DNA of 25,410 nucleotides from Spirogloea muscicola (lineage: Eukaryota; Streptophyta; Zygnematophyceae; Spirogloeales; Spirogloeaceae): positions 252,958 through 278,367 of the forward strand of contig WELB01000162.1 in assembly GCA_009602725.1 (NCBI GenBank), read 5' to 3'. The notes beneath the pieces are model-generated. The model did not search any database. It worked only from the letters and a program-made list of their open reading frames with translations, and was not told the origin of the DNA. Each line of letters begins with the position of its first letter. The first letter of the stretch is position 1. Made by a program: the position numbers and the translations under genes. Below, in pieces: positions 8,312-19,278 of the stretch.

Positions 8312-9389
8312 GGACACAAGCTACGAAGCCAGTCTTCAGTGCTTCTGCTCAAATCCAGTGAGAGGGACAACATTGGTGTGCTGTGCACGGTGTAACACCA
8401 GCACAAAATGGTTGAGACTAGGAGAGGACTGTAGCATACGCGCTCCGCGAGCTGCTTCTGTGCTTCAGGTTAGGCAAGGCACACGAAGGCTCCAACACTA
8501 CCACTTGCATAGCGGATTGCTGGTAGGGCTCTTGTTGCTTTGCACGTCTCATGCGATGCTGGAATCTGCAGAGTGTTTGATGCAGATATTTTGGACGTGT
8601 TACTACCCGCTTGAGCTCTGTAGCAAAAGGGAGAGCTACTCTCTTGAGCTGTGGTCTTGCAACGGTGACCAATCCAAGGTGGACGACCAAGTGGTTGTCT
8701 GTGCTGCGCATGCATAGCCTTGTCTCGATTACAACACTTGTGATGCTCGCGTCACTCCTGACTTGGGGGAACTTCAGAATTTGCGAGAGCTTGGACCTAC
8801 CCATTGCTCAAGGACATGCCATATTTAAACGGCTAGATTCCCTGCACTGACCTCCAACCGCAGTAGTATCTGCTGACCAGCTACTTCACAGTTGCTCTTT
8901 CGTCCCAGCAAGGCAGCCATAACAGCATATGCACTCCTGGCTGGAAAGAAAACAGCGACCAGAGGGAATTGCTAACAAATTTAAGCGAGCCAGCAGTAAT
9001 GGTTGCAGTTCCTGGCCTGCAAGAAGAGCTGTGAATGCCCTGAAAGAATGAAGTAATTAGCAGCCTGTCTAATCTACATTTATCCATATTAAGGCTACCT
9101 AAGACTGTCATATGCTGGAACAGTGCTAAGTCACTAATTAACCAGGCTGACACCTCCTGGCTGAATAAATCTAGGCTGTGAATCTAGGCAGCAGTGTCGG
9201 TTATTGCCCTTTGCTGACGTGCGTGCTGCTGATGAGGGGCCGCTACGGCATGATGCTGGTGTGGTCATGCACCAAGCAGGGGCGCCGTAGTCTTTGCTGC
9301 CTGCTCAATAGGAGTGCTCAAGCTTCATTTGACAGGTTACACCTTGTTTACCCGGAAAGGTGGCCACCTCAAGCATGCTGCTCCTGCCC
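8312..9389. other. non-coding interval between convergent genes
   Basis: Contains the 3' flanks of the tetraspanin (plus) and SGF11 (minus). TGTAAC occurs near 8391 on the plus strand and, on the minus strand, about 45 bases beyond the SGF11 stop. An AATAAA is at about 9164 on the plus strand. The open frames here show no recognisable protein, RNA gene or repeat. Confidence 0.5.
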
Positions 9390-11027
9390 TCAGCCAGAGG
9401 CCTGGGGGGAGGCAAGATACGGGCTGCAGTTCCTCTCTTCAACAGCAGTGACGGCAGGGTCGCCTTTGCTCCTCCGGACTCCCGGTTCAAGGTTGTTACC
9501 TACAAGCTCAACATTGAATGCTCTGCCATCAGCAGGTCCGCTGGACCCTGGGGCAGGCAGGTCAACTGCTGCATGCTCAGACCACACGACAACCCCTGAA
9601 AGCGGCTGCAAGACGGCAGAAAAGCCACCAGTCAATTGAAATGGCACGTCGTCGGTGCCGCTGGGCGCTTGCCAGCCGGGTACGGGAGGCTCAGACGCCA
9701 GCAGGTTGTTGTGGTGGTCCAAGCTTAATCGAGGCTTGCGGGATGGTGCAAGTGTGCTTCGTCGCTGCTGCTGCATCCTCCCGGGCGCAGGTGGACCGTA
9801 CGACATGTCCTGATAGGCGATGCTCAACCCAAGAACAACCAATTGTCAGCAAGTACACACCAAGCATACCACAAATCTGAATCTGAACACTGCCCATATC
9901 AATTCTTGTGGAGTGTGCTGGTCAGGACGGTCGTTGAAGTTGGGCAGAGCTGGGTCGTGATTGGAGCAGTGAGCGTTCACCTTAGCCTCATCGTCCTGGC
10001 TCTCCTGGGAGCTTGCATCACCCAAGTCCTGGCTGCTGTGAAGGGAGCCGTCCGGGGTGAGGTCCGGAGTCGTATTGGCCACATTGCCCGCTCCTGCAAC
10101 GATGACACCAGCACTCGTCCCGACCAAGGTGGATGGTGCAGGGCTGGCCCGCTGGCGCTTGTGAGACTGGCTGTGGAGGTTCCGCTTTGCCACACGGCTC
10201 GCATTCCGGCCCTGCCATGGCACGTGCCCAGCCCCGAGTCAGCCCAAGCAGAACACTGAGAACTCAGCCGCCATGCTGGGGGCCAGCTCAGCTGGTGAGC
10301 CACTAATGCAGGTTCGCGGGCGGGCTTGGCAGCGGGACTGACCTTTCCCATGCACTTTTCAAGGTGCGGGGCGTATCGACCGGCTGTGACGAGCCGCCCG
10401 CAATTCAGGCACTGGAAGGTGTCGGTGGCAACGGACGGGTGGCTCTGGCCGAAAACGTCAACCGCGTGCTTGCTGCCGCCCTCAGTGCTGCAGCCCATCT
10501 GGGCGTCCTGTGCACGGCGTGCAGCCTGGCCTCCCCAGAACGTGATGCTGTCCTCGTCCTCGCAGTCGGCATTGGCGTGGAGCCGGTGGTCCAGCCCGAG
10601 GCGGATGGCCCGGTGGGCCTCCGCGGCCACGTCCATGATGAGCGACTCAAGGATGTCGGCATAGACAGCCAAAATCTGCGCAGGGGCAAGAGCACTTGGC
10701 AGTGTCGCACGTCAGCCCATGTCTCTGCTGAAGCTGCTGCCAGGCCGCAGGCCGCCGAAACCGATACAACTTGCAGCTCACGGGATGCAGTCAGTCGTGA
10801 GCTGCTGGCGGGATGCAGGCCATCATCACCTGGCCCGGCAGGGACGGCCCCTTGAGGCTGGCCGCCAGGCGCCGCGTGGCGTCCACCTGCGCCTGCAGCC
10901 GCCGAATCTCCTCGTCCGCCTTGTCGCCGCAAGCGGCGGCGGCCATGGGAGCGGCAGCCGCGGCGCCGGCCGAGGAACTGACAAGGCCGCCGGCGGTGGT
11001 GGTGGCAGCTGCCGGGGTCTGGGCCAC

Positions 11028-11059
<32 letters not shown>

Positions 11060-11069
11060 CGGAGGCCAT
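9390..11069 (-). CDS. SGF11: SGF11, SAGA deubiquitinase-module zinc-finger subunit
   Basis: Homologue of SGF11, the adaptor that holds the Ubp8/UBP22-type histone H2B deubiquitinase in SAGA in the nucleus. Four exons on the minus strand: 11069-10830, 10675-10343, 10211-9981, 9809-9390; all junctions are phase 0, giving 407 residues. Exon 2 holds the family core: an ADILESLIMDVAAEAHRAIR helix, then AVDVFGQSHPSVATDTFQ and a zinc finger with Cys169, Cys172, His184 and Cys188 (CLNCGR...APHLEKCMGK). Exon 3 continues GRNASRVAKR, a basic stretch as in plant SGF11. Exon 1 codes for a Pro/Ala-rich start with a poly-Pro run and a short DEEIRRLQAQVD helix. The chosen ATG has a strong context (G at -3 and +4); another in-frame ATG lies at 11135-11133 and the frame stays open into the N gap. 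The last exon is Pro/Ser-rich, matches nothing I recognise and may be mis-modelled. The protein is about twice the usual plant length. Confidence 0.88.
11030..11060. repeat. GGC microsatellite within SGF11 exon 1
   Basis: A run of GGC triplets that codes for consecutive prolines on the minus strand, directly after MASA. Triplet slippage is likely to make its length vary. Confidence 0.85.
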
Positions 11070-11205
11070 GCCCAGGTTGCACCAGAAGCTGGCCAGGAGC
11101 GCGGCGCCCTGCTGGGTCCACACCCGGGCCTGCATGTGGCGGGCGGCGCCGCGCTGCGGCCCCGGCGGGGCAGCGCCGGAAGGCCGCGGACGGGCCGATC
11201 GCCGG

Positions 11206-11560
11206 NNNNNNNNNNNNNNNNNNNNNNNNNNNNNNNNNNNNNNNNNNNNNNNNNNNNNNNNNNNNNNNNNNNNNNNNNNNNNNNNNNNNNNNNNNNNNNN
11301 NNNNNNNNNNNNNNNNNNNNNNNNNNNNNNNNNNNNNNNNNNNNNNNNNNNNNNNNNNNNNNNNNNNNNNNNNNNNNNNNNNNNNNNNNNNNNNNNNNNN
11401 NNNNNNNNNNNNNNNNNNNNNNNNNNNNNNNNNNNNNNNNNNNNNNNNNNNNNNNNNNNNNNNNNNNNNNNNNNNNNNNNNNNNNNNNNNNNNNNNNNNN
11501 NNNNNNNNNNNNNNNNNNNNNNNNNNNNNNNNNNNNNNNNNNNNNNNNNNNNNNNNNNNN
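11206..11560. other. assembly gap
   Basis: 355 N bases. It lies between the divergent starts of SGF11 and the PARP-like gene and is flanked by very GC-rich DNA, so it probably hides the shared promoter and perhaps upstream coding sequence. Frames drawn across it are meaningless. Confidence 1.
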
Positions 11561-11575
11561 CCCCGGCCGCCCGCC

Positions 11576-14500
11576 ATGGCGGCGCTGCTGCGCGAGCAGC
11601 TGGAGCTGGAGGCCACGGCGTGGCTGTCCACGCTCGCGCCCGGCCGCGCACGCGCGCTGGTGGTGCAGGCCGTGCAGCCCGGCGAGGTGCTCCTGGCGCT
11701 CGCCGGCCAGCCCCTGCGCCTGCACGTCCCCGCCGCGTATGGCAGCCGCCTGGCCCGCCGCATCCCCAGCCGCTTCGAGACGGCGCCGGAGGCCAGCGCG
11801 TGAGTCGCCGCCGCCTCGCGGCTGGTCCGCCAGCTCTCGATCCCGAGCGAGCCCCCGCCGCTTCCAGCCCAGGCACAGGCGAAGGCTGGCAGAGCGCCTT
11901 GCAACACTTCGGCGAGCCAGCCACGACTGATCCAGCTATCGAGCGTGCCGCGCCTCGCGTAGAAGTGCCGCAAGCGTAGAACCGGAAGCCTCCTGAGCGG
12001 GGAGCACGCTCCAGTGCAAACCTCGCTTGGCTGGACGTCCGGCACACACCGAGCAGTACGAGTGGACGGGCAGTAGAGTGGTCTTTGACAAGGAAATGTG
12101 CCTCCGCCACACTGCAGGGTGTTCCGACTTGAGGCTCTGACGCCAGAGGGGCAGCCCACTGCGGCCCGTGTCAACTACCAGCTCTCCGAAAGGCTTGGCA
12201 GCAACTTGCGGACCCTTGCCCACGTGTTGGATATTGTGGATGCTAGTGCATTTGACGTAAGTGCTGTTGCTTTGCTCCCCTGTGGTCCTCTTACTACCCT
12301 CCTCTCGTGAGTCGAGTGATCTCTTAAAGCCGCATCTATGGTCTGTCGGGCGAGAACCAGTTGCATGGATCAGTGCGATGGCCTTTGGGAACACTGCAGC
12401 TTCAAGGGCCTGGACGTGCTTCCTCCGCCAACCTCAGAGCCTGTGACAAGCCGTGCATGCAGCAGCGCCTGAGTCGTGTGTAGCCCAAGAGGGGACGTGG
12501 TGCTGCTACTTGTCTGATCGTCTCTGCACCTGCCTCACTTGGTGTGCAGCTGGTGGGTGATCGTCAGGAGAGCACTCGCCCAGCAGATGTTGCCATCGAC
12601 CTCGACGACCTTGACTACCTCTCAGCGGCCAGCAGGCCACATCTTGGGCAAATTCATCCAGACGGTGTTGCAGGTCTGTGTCGTGTTTGTTTGCTCTACA
12701 TGATAGTTGCAGGAAGCTGTGAGACAGTACTTGGACCAACTGTGTCTTTCAATTGCTCGACCAGATCTTCTTGCTCCTGTCTACGTACAAGCAGAGCGCA
12801 AATGATGGTGCTGTGGCCTCGCAGATTTCTCGATTGATGACCTGGTGAGCGTGGCCGCCGTCACCGCCAATCACAGAGACATCTCCGATGTCTGTGTTCC
12901 TGCTGTGATCAGAGAGGCAACTGCCTTGCACGTAAGAGACTATCTGCTCTATTGCATACGTGAGCCTGGGGCATCATTCCTTTGCCTGAACTATCGATTA
13001 TGTAGGTCCCTTGACCCGGTTGCATGGATTTTCGGGTCATTCCTTATGATGACTGCTCTCTGTCACTGAATTTAGCTTGCTGAGAGAGAAGACGTCAGAC
13101 TTGGCAGGTGCAAGCAAGTATCATTTTCCTTGCAAAGCCACTATCTTCCTAGCCTTGGCTTCCTGTCAAGCAACCCCTGCACATCTGTTCATCATGCAAG
13201 CTTGAAAGCGTTTGGTCATTGGGTGAAGTTTGGCAATCTTTTACCAGGAAACGAAAGTGACATATCTTGGCGAAATACAGACTGTGCCGACTGAGAACGG
13301 AATACTTTGTGCCCTATCAAGTCCTAGTCCTACACGGGAAATTGCAACTACAGAACTCCAAAGTAATGTACTCTCACTGAATGTCTTGCAGGAGATTGTT
13401 GCTCAGCAAAGCACAAGGAGAGCTGAGTTAGTGAGGGACTTCCTGGGAACGCTGGAGAAAGACACAGCTGCTGGAAATAAGTTGCTGGTAATCACAATAC
13501 GCGCCTGTAAAGATCTTGCAACTTCCTCGTCTAAGTCTGCGCCATGCTCCTAGGGATTGTATCATCTGCAGAGAGACTGACCAGGGGATTGCTGCTACTG
13601 CTTTTGACTTTGCAGACAACACACTCGGCAGACAACATCATTCAGGTTAAAGTTGATAGAGAGTTCCAGAAGGCGGACTTGATCCTGGATGTCGGTCTAC
13701 AGTATATTACAAGGAGAGCTGGTCAGTTTCATGGTCAACACCTTCACGGATGTGTGACAGCTTGCGATCGAGTGCAACTTATGAGATGCCCATGTAGAGA
13801 CAGTGCTCCTGGCCCCTTCAGACGCCACTGTCTATTTCAAGGTGGTGGATGACTTCCAACTTGATTGTGAGGACGTTGCTTCAGTGTTAGTGAGCCGTTT
13901 ACAAGGTGTACAGATGCATCTGTGCTTTGTACTTGAGATAAATGCAGCTGCGTTATCTGCTGGTGTGTCCAGCAGGTGCCCTTGGTTTGCAGCCAGATTG
14001 GCCAGTTACCTTCACATTGACCTTCTCAGAAGAACAATTTGCAGGTAGTACTGCTCTGATAAGTCAAGCACTTCTTTACTGAGGATCTTGGCAGTGCAGG
14101 GAGTAGAGTGCCTCCTTGGCTAAGTTTTCGACTAACTCAAGTAGTATTCATTTTGTGTCATGTGGCCTGCTGAGTGCTTCTTTGACGACTGCAGCAACTA
14201 CTTGGAGGGAACTTCTGAATCTCTCATTGGAGCACAATGAAGAGGCTGGGTATTTCCCCGGGATCCTTGTTCATCAACCAGGAGCAGCATCCACCACACC
14301 ATGCGCCTATGGCTTCCACTTGCTACAAGTCACAGCACAAAATCACCTGTCTGACATCCTCAAGGAGAAGTGTGAATATGATGGTCAGGAACAGATTCGA
14401 TTGTGAACTTCAATGCTCCCCATGCTGTCAAGTCAAGTATATGACACCAGCTTAAAGATCACCAAAAGTCCTTGAGATAGCAGGATCTGATCTGGCCTTG

Positions 14501-17500
14501 AATCAGGTCTTGTGTAGCTGTTGCAGCTGTCTGTCCTTGTAGCTCGTGTAGCGATAGCTTGATTGAGGCGAGAATTTTGGAGAGCTAAGTACAGATTCCA
14601 TGAGGTGACAGGAAACTTTGTGCATTTGCAGCCGACTCCCAGCTACCATATGGGCATCTGTTTCTCTCACTCATTCAGAAGATCAGGGAGAGAATAATCC
14701 ACCTTACGAAGACATGCCTTACTTGTGGAGCGGATGTCCAAGAGGGTCTGGGCCCCTTGCTAGCTGAAGGCTTTCAGGTGGGACATCCCCTGTGAGGTGC
14801 CTCCAGGCTGCATTTAGTGGCAGAATGTCCAGCAAGATATGTTCTTATGTTACATGATAGGTCTCAACATGCAGGCAGTTGTGTGCCTGTTTGTACTTTG
14901 GCATGAGGAAATCAAACCCTTACTTCTACTTATGAGACTCTTCAGTTGTGTTATTTGGCGTGTGGTTGAAAGCTAAGAGGCATTGGAATCAGTTGACTGT
15001 TCGTGACTGGGTATGGATGTACATCAGACAAGCCACTGTGGATAATCTTCTAGCCTGCAGCCAGAAGTTTTGCGAGCACACACACCTGTGAGCTTAAGTA
15101 CAATCGTGATGGTGCTGCAGCTATGCAACCGCAAAGAATGTGAGCTGGAGTTCAACTGTGTTTGCCAAGACCACCCCCTACAAGCGCCAAACGTGAGTGG
15201 AGAGATTATCTCCTGGGCAGCTGGATGTGCATGTGCATCTGCGGCCGATAACTTCTTGTATGCGGGTGAGACCTGATCATCGCGTTCTCAGGTAATCAGT
15301 CATTCAGGTGAGTTACTCAGGTGGGATGTGTGTCTTTTGCATGCCTTATGACGGTCAACCTCTTTTGTCTTTTAGGAAGCCCTGGTGAGTTCATCTGAGG
15401 CTGATTGGCTGGATGGACTTTCTTCTAAGCACTTCCCAAGGTTTGACAATCTTTGCCCAACTTGGGATGACTGCTAAGCGCAACAATCATGTGTGCCTTC
15501 CTATCTGCTCAGAAAGCTTAAGCCAGGTAGTACTTCAGGGGCATCGAGGCAATGCTGATTGCTACCAAACAAGTAGTCACTCAGTGACACAAAAGGCAAT
15601 GGTGGTGCCATGCAGTGGCTGGCAATGTCGCGCTGACCAATAATGCTCTGATGATTTGCACATTCAATAGGTGGTCTTCATATTGGTTATCAGGAAGCAC
15701 ATCTCTGCTACTGCTGGACACAGTCAAGGCGGTAAACCAAAGTGAAGATGTGGTGGCTTTCATTCTTGGTGAGTACAAGCTGTCCTGCTTATTACTCCAA
15801 GGTGGATGTTGTGGGACAGATTGGCAAGTAGGAAAAATGAAGAGAAGACCGCATGCAGTGTGATTATTTTCCAGTAATGGAGTCGATGGACCATGAGTGG
15901 AGATATGATATGATATGCTGTTGCTGCAGATTTGGCTCAGGCTGCCGCCGAGAGCCCAAAGGCAGTGACCTTGTTCCAGTCATTTCCGTTGTCCTTGATA
16001 GACCGAGGGCAGGCCTTGTCCTTCGATCCTCCAGCACCAGTCTCTGCGACTACAACGACTACATACAGTGACGCTGCAAGTGTCATGAAGGCTGACCAGC
16101 CTGGAGAGAGTCTGGCTCCCATTGCCACCCGCTGCTTGCCTAAGAGTAATTATTTTCCGGCAAGCGGGAAAGGCAAGCAGGTGGCCTGCTCTCCTCTGGC
16201 ACTTGAGGCACTTGCTTCACCATCCACAAGCTACTCGCAGTGGTCAATTTCTGGATCTATGTCTGGAGCATCACCGTGGTCAATGGCAACAACTTCGCCC
16301 TGGTCTTCGGTGCCCTCTTCCCCGGCCTCCCCATCAGGTATCCCGTTGTACACGTTTTGCTCTCTCGGAAATGTGCAATAGCACAACAGAGACCATGCTT
16401 GACATTTGCCATCTGCAACCAACTGACTTCCTTGTCCTCATTGCGTCCAATATCAAAGTTAAACAAATGAGCTCAAGTTACACAAAAGAGAAGACCGTGC
16501 GCCAATGTCTTTGCATGACTGAAATTTATGAGTATCATCCTCATGAGTATCTTAGAAGCTTCTTGATGAGATTTTGACCCACTTCAACTGAATGGATGTT
16601 TGCCGTGTGTTACACTTCATCAGGTTGTGCTGCTGTGTTTGCTGATACTGAGGCTCAGCAGACTGGAGTTCTTCACAGTGAAGCTCAGACTGCTGATTGG
16701 GAAGCCATCAGAGTCGTCCGCGCTCTACTTGAACGCGTTCCCCCTCTTCCCGTACTCCTCACGTGCCGGTCAGCATACTGTCCAAGCCTGCCATCTCTCC
16801 TCGACGACTGTCACATTTCCGGTCCATCTCCACCAGATGCTACAGTGTAAAGTGCAGCCTTTGCATGTGCAGGAATGACAAAGAGTTGAGGGGCTTCTTG
16901 CTGGGGAACGTGAGGGAGGATGACATGGAACAAGTGCAAGGACAGCTGCTGCCTGCAAACCTGTTGCAGTACCTTTTTGACCTGCGCTTTTACTTTCGCC
17001 GATTGACCGCTGCTGAGCGGTTGCCTATCCAAGGAAGCCTGCTGCAGGTGGAGATCTTGATCTCCTCATCTCGTTTTGGCTGGACAACATGATCTGGCTC
17101 TCCTGGGTGGCCTGCTTGACAGTTATGCCCATACTCCAGCTCGCTCACTTGTCTGGTATGGTTTGGTTGTGTGGGCAGGTCGCACTTGTAAACAAAGATC
17201 TGGAAGAGGAGCTGGCTAACTTCAAGCTGCGGCAAGAGAAGGCCACAGAATTTGCAATTCTGACACTGCCCCTGCACAAATGGCACTCTGTCCTTCGGGC
17301 TGAGCACCGAGGAATAGCCAACCTGCTGGACAAGGATGGCACTGACAGCTTCCACTTTGCTAAGAACATCTCGACAGCCATGGCGTATGCTCGTTTGCAG
17401 CACTGGTGGCATGTCCAGGAGCCTTTCTTGATGGGAGTGATTGAGGTGCTCAAAGATAGAGAAACATCTTCCCAGGTTCGTTGTTATCTCGTCGTTGCAT

Positions 17501-18527
17501 CTGCTTACTTGCTTGGGCGTCACTTTACAGGATGCCATCAGTTCCCTAGCTTGACCATGTATGAATCTCTCCAACCAAACAGAACTTTCTGAAAGCCCAT
17601 AATGTGCAGCAGCCTCCTGAACAACTGGACCTAATGGAAGGAACTCCACAGGCTACCAGCTCAGGGCTCTTTCTGCGAGTTTCAGGTATCCACCAGCATA
17701 GTGTAGCCCAAATGTGACGAGCACTGGTGCATTCACAGTGCCCGGTACTTTACAGGAAGCACCACATGCATCACCTTGCTTTTTCTGTGATGACTCGAGT
17801 TGTCGTCAAGGAATCCATTGTGAGCCAGTATTCTGGGCCCCCGCAAGGCCGGTATATCAGTACTATGAGAGCGCCATGTGTAGAGAGCACTTTGCCTCTC
17901 CTGCCCCCTCACAATGTGAACCTCTGCATGACAGGTACATCTTCTGTCCAGATACGATATTTAATTGCCCTGCATCCCCATGTTTATGAAGCAAAGCAGG
18001 ACTCTCAGGTATGTGTAATCTCACAATGTCTGACCTGGAATTTGCCAACCTGTGCCTCCTTCTGGGCATGCTGTCTTGGCATTGCTACAGTACTGAACAA
18101 CCTGGGGAGGGCTCGGCAATGTTGTGTCCTTGAGGAGGGAAGCTTGTCTTGACACCGCTGCTCCCACTTTACCTGCCATGCTGATGAACGTTTCTACTAT
18201 TTGGACTCTGTGCAGGTTGCATTGCACTGGGGTAGCCACTTAAATGGCCTGCTGAAGGCCAGACTCATGCCATCGAGGGAAGTTGCAGTGTCTAGTTGCT
18301 CATCTGAGCAGCCGTCATCAAGAGAGGGCTCCTTTGACAGGCCTCCACGCGGCCCACGACGACCGTCTGTTGGCCCTTCTCCATTAGCTTCGCCTCAGGC
18401 ACATGAGGGTTTGCTTTTCACATGGGGCAAGGCTTTGCTAAGCAAGTACAGGGGCGACAGCAGCAAGTACAATCGGCAGCAGCCCTTTGGCTGCTCCAAG
18501 GAGCCCAAGTTGCAGGCTCACCGGTGA
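11576..18527 (+). CDS. PARP6/PARP8-like ADP-ribosyltransferase-fold protein, catalytic residues lost
   Basis: Nineteen exons give a phase-consistent 1022-residue model: 11576-11799, 12118-12256, 12550-12673, 12825-12931, 13392-13487, 13616-13721, 13798-13905, 13976-14044, 14195-14383, 14632-14777, 15121-15192, 15729-15768, 15930-16337, 16624-16768, 16873-17047, 17179-17475, 17583-17685, 17800-18008, 18216-18527. Seen: a region like the PARP6/8 N-terminus (VYFKVVDDFQL, VTFTLTFSEEQFA); a cysteine pair region (KTCLTCGADV, then CNRKECELEF); VVAFILDLAQAAAESPKAV, aligning with the stretch before the catalytic domain in human PARP8; a Ser/Pro-rich insert; and FAILTLPLHKWHSVLR, aligning residue for residue with the FAFHGS...NWHSILR start of the PARP fold. 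IRYLIAL near 17960 fits the last core strand. The catalytic His-Gly is Leu-Thr here. The ATG has a textbook context. Weak points: exons 4-5, 9, 12 and the 5' end of exon 18. The basic C-terminal tail is unrecognised. PARP16 is the next closest family. Confidence 0.78.
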
Positions 18528-19278
18528 CGTCCCCAAGCCAGAGTGGTTTTCAAGAATTTTGTAAGGTCAACCTTGTACGTTCATAAGGGGCAATGTGCAG
18601 CCTAGGATTACTGGCATTTTTAGTATGTATGGCCGTACTCATTAGCCGTCATTGTTGCCATGGATGGTTACTCTCAGCAGTCCTGCAGCAGCAGTTGCAG
18701 CTTTGTCACCATTGTAGGTGGGCATCCTTCAAGACTGAGGAGCACTGTCCGCATCTCCTGCCATAAGGACAGCAGTGAAGGGCGACAAACAGCAGTAGCC
18801 AGCCGTGATGATTGGTTTAGTAGACGCAATCTCCACATACATCGGAGGCTGGCTTCTACCCTGTTGTCAAGCAGGTGTCATCTAGACTGCAGATCATTAG
18901 CCCCATAAAATAGATAAGTTTAATATATGATACACTTATAGTTGATCAAAGTATTGTACTTTCGTATTATTAGGAACATGTTTAATGGTTGATAGTTTCT
19001 ACTGATCAACATATTGGCCAGATGACGGGAGCATTGTAACATGTTGACGCTCAATCACGCTTCAATACTTTCATTTTGAATATAAAAAGGTTCATACTTG
19101 AGCGCTTCATGTTCTCGATCATCTCGCCACTGTAATGGAATGTTGAATCTTGACAATGACAATACCCAGCCTGTCATTCACCTAGGGAGGCGATTGAGAT
19201 CAATGAAGCAGTAAAGCCCATGACTTTGCTTGCTTATGGATTCCAATTATGTTTGGTGTGTGCAACTTGCTGTCCTGA
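18528..19278. other. AT-rich interval between convergent 3' ends
   Basis: No gene seen. A TGTAA about 30 bases after the PARP-like stop (near 18559) may be its polyadenylation signal. The part from about 18900 to 19110 is strongly AT-rich with many short TTGATCA-like words. The rest is the 3' flank of the receptor kinase. Confidence 0.5.

Noticed and set aside
10405-12174. Very long frames on both strands across the N gap
   Set aside because: They exist only because N codons never read as stops. Real coding on either side is explained by SGF11 exons 1-2 and by the first exons of the PARP-like gene.
12713-12802. A frame reading EAVRQYLDQLCLSIARPDLL as an exon of the PARP-like gene
   Set aside because: It would need an intron of about 40 bases before it and ends at an in-frame TGA. 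Joining 12673 directly to 12825 keeps the phase with a normal 150-base intron.
15061-15120. A possible extra PARP-like exon starting CCAGAAGTTTTGCG
   Set aside because: Including it inserts residues between the two cysteine motifs that PARP6/8 do not have. Joining 14777 to 15121 aligns GPLLAEGFQLCNRKEC with the family without a gap.
16250-16337. A plus-strand frame reading like a membrane segment (VNFWIYVWSITVVNG)
   Set aside because: It is bounded by plausible splice sites, but the next exon would hit a stop in the required phase. The overlapping Ser/Pro-rich frame is phase-continuous with the PARP-like exons on both sides.
17727-17799. An alternative upstream acceptor for PARP-like exon 18 (after CATTCACAG)
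   Set aside because: It is phase-compatible but switches the reading to a frame that does not lead into the IRYLIAL strand. The acceptor at 17799 does. The choice remains uncertain.
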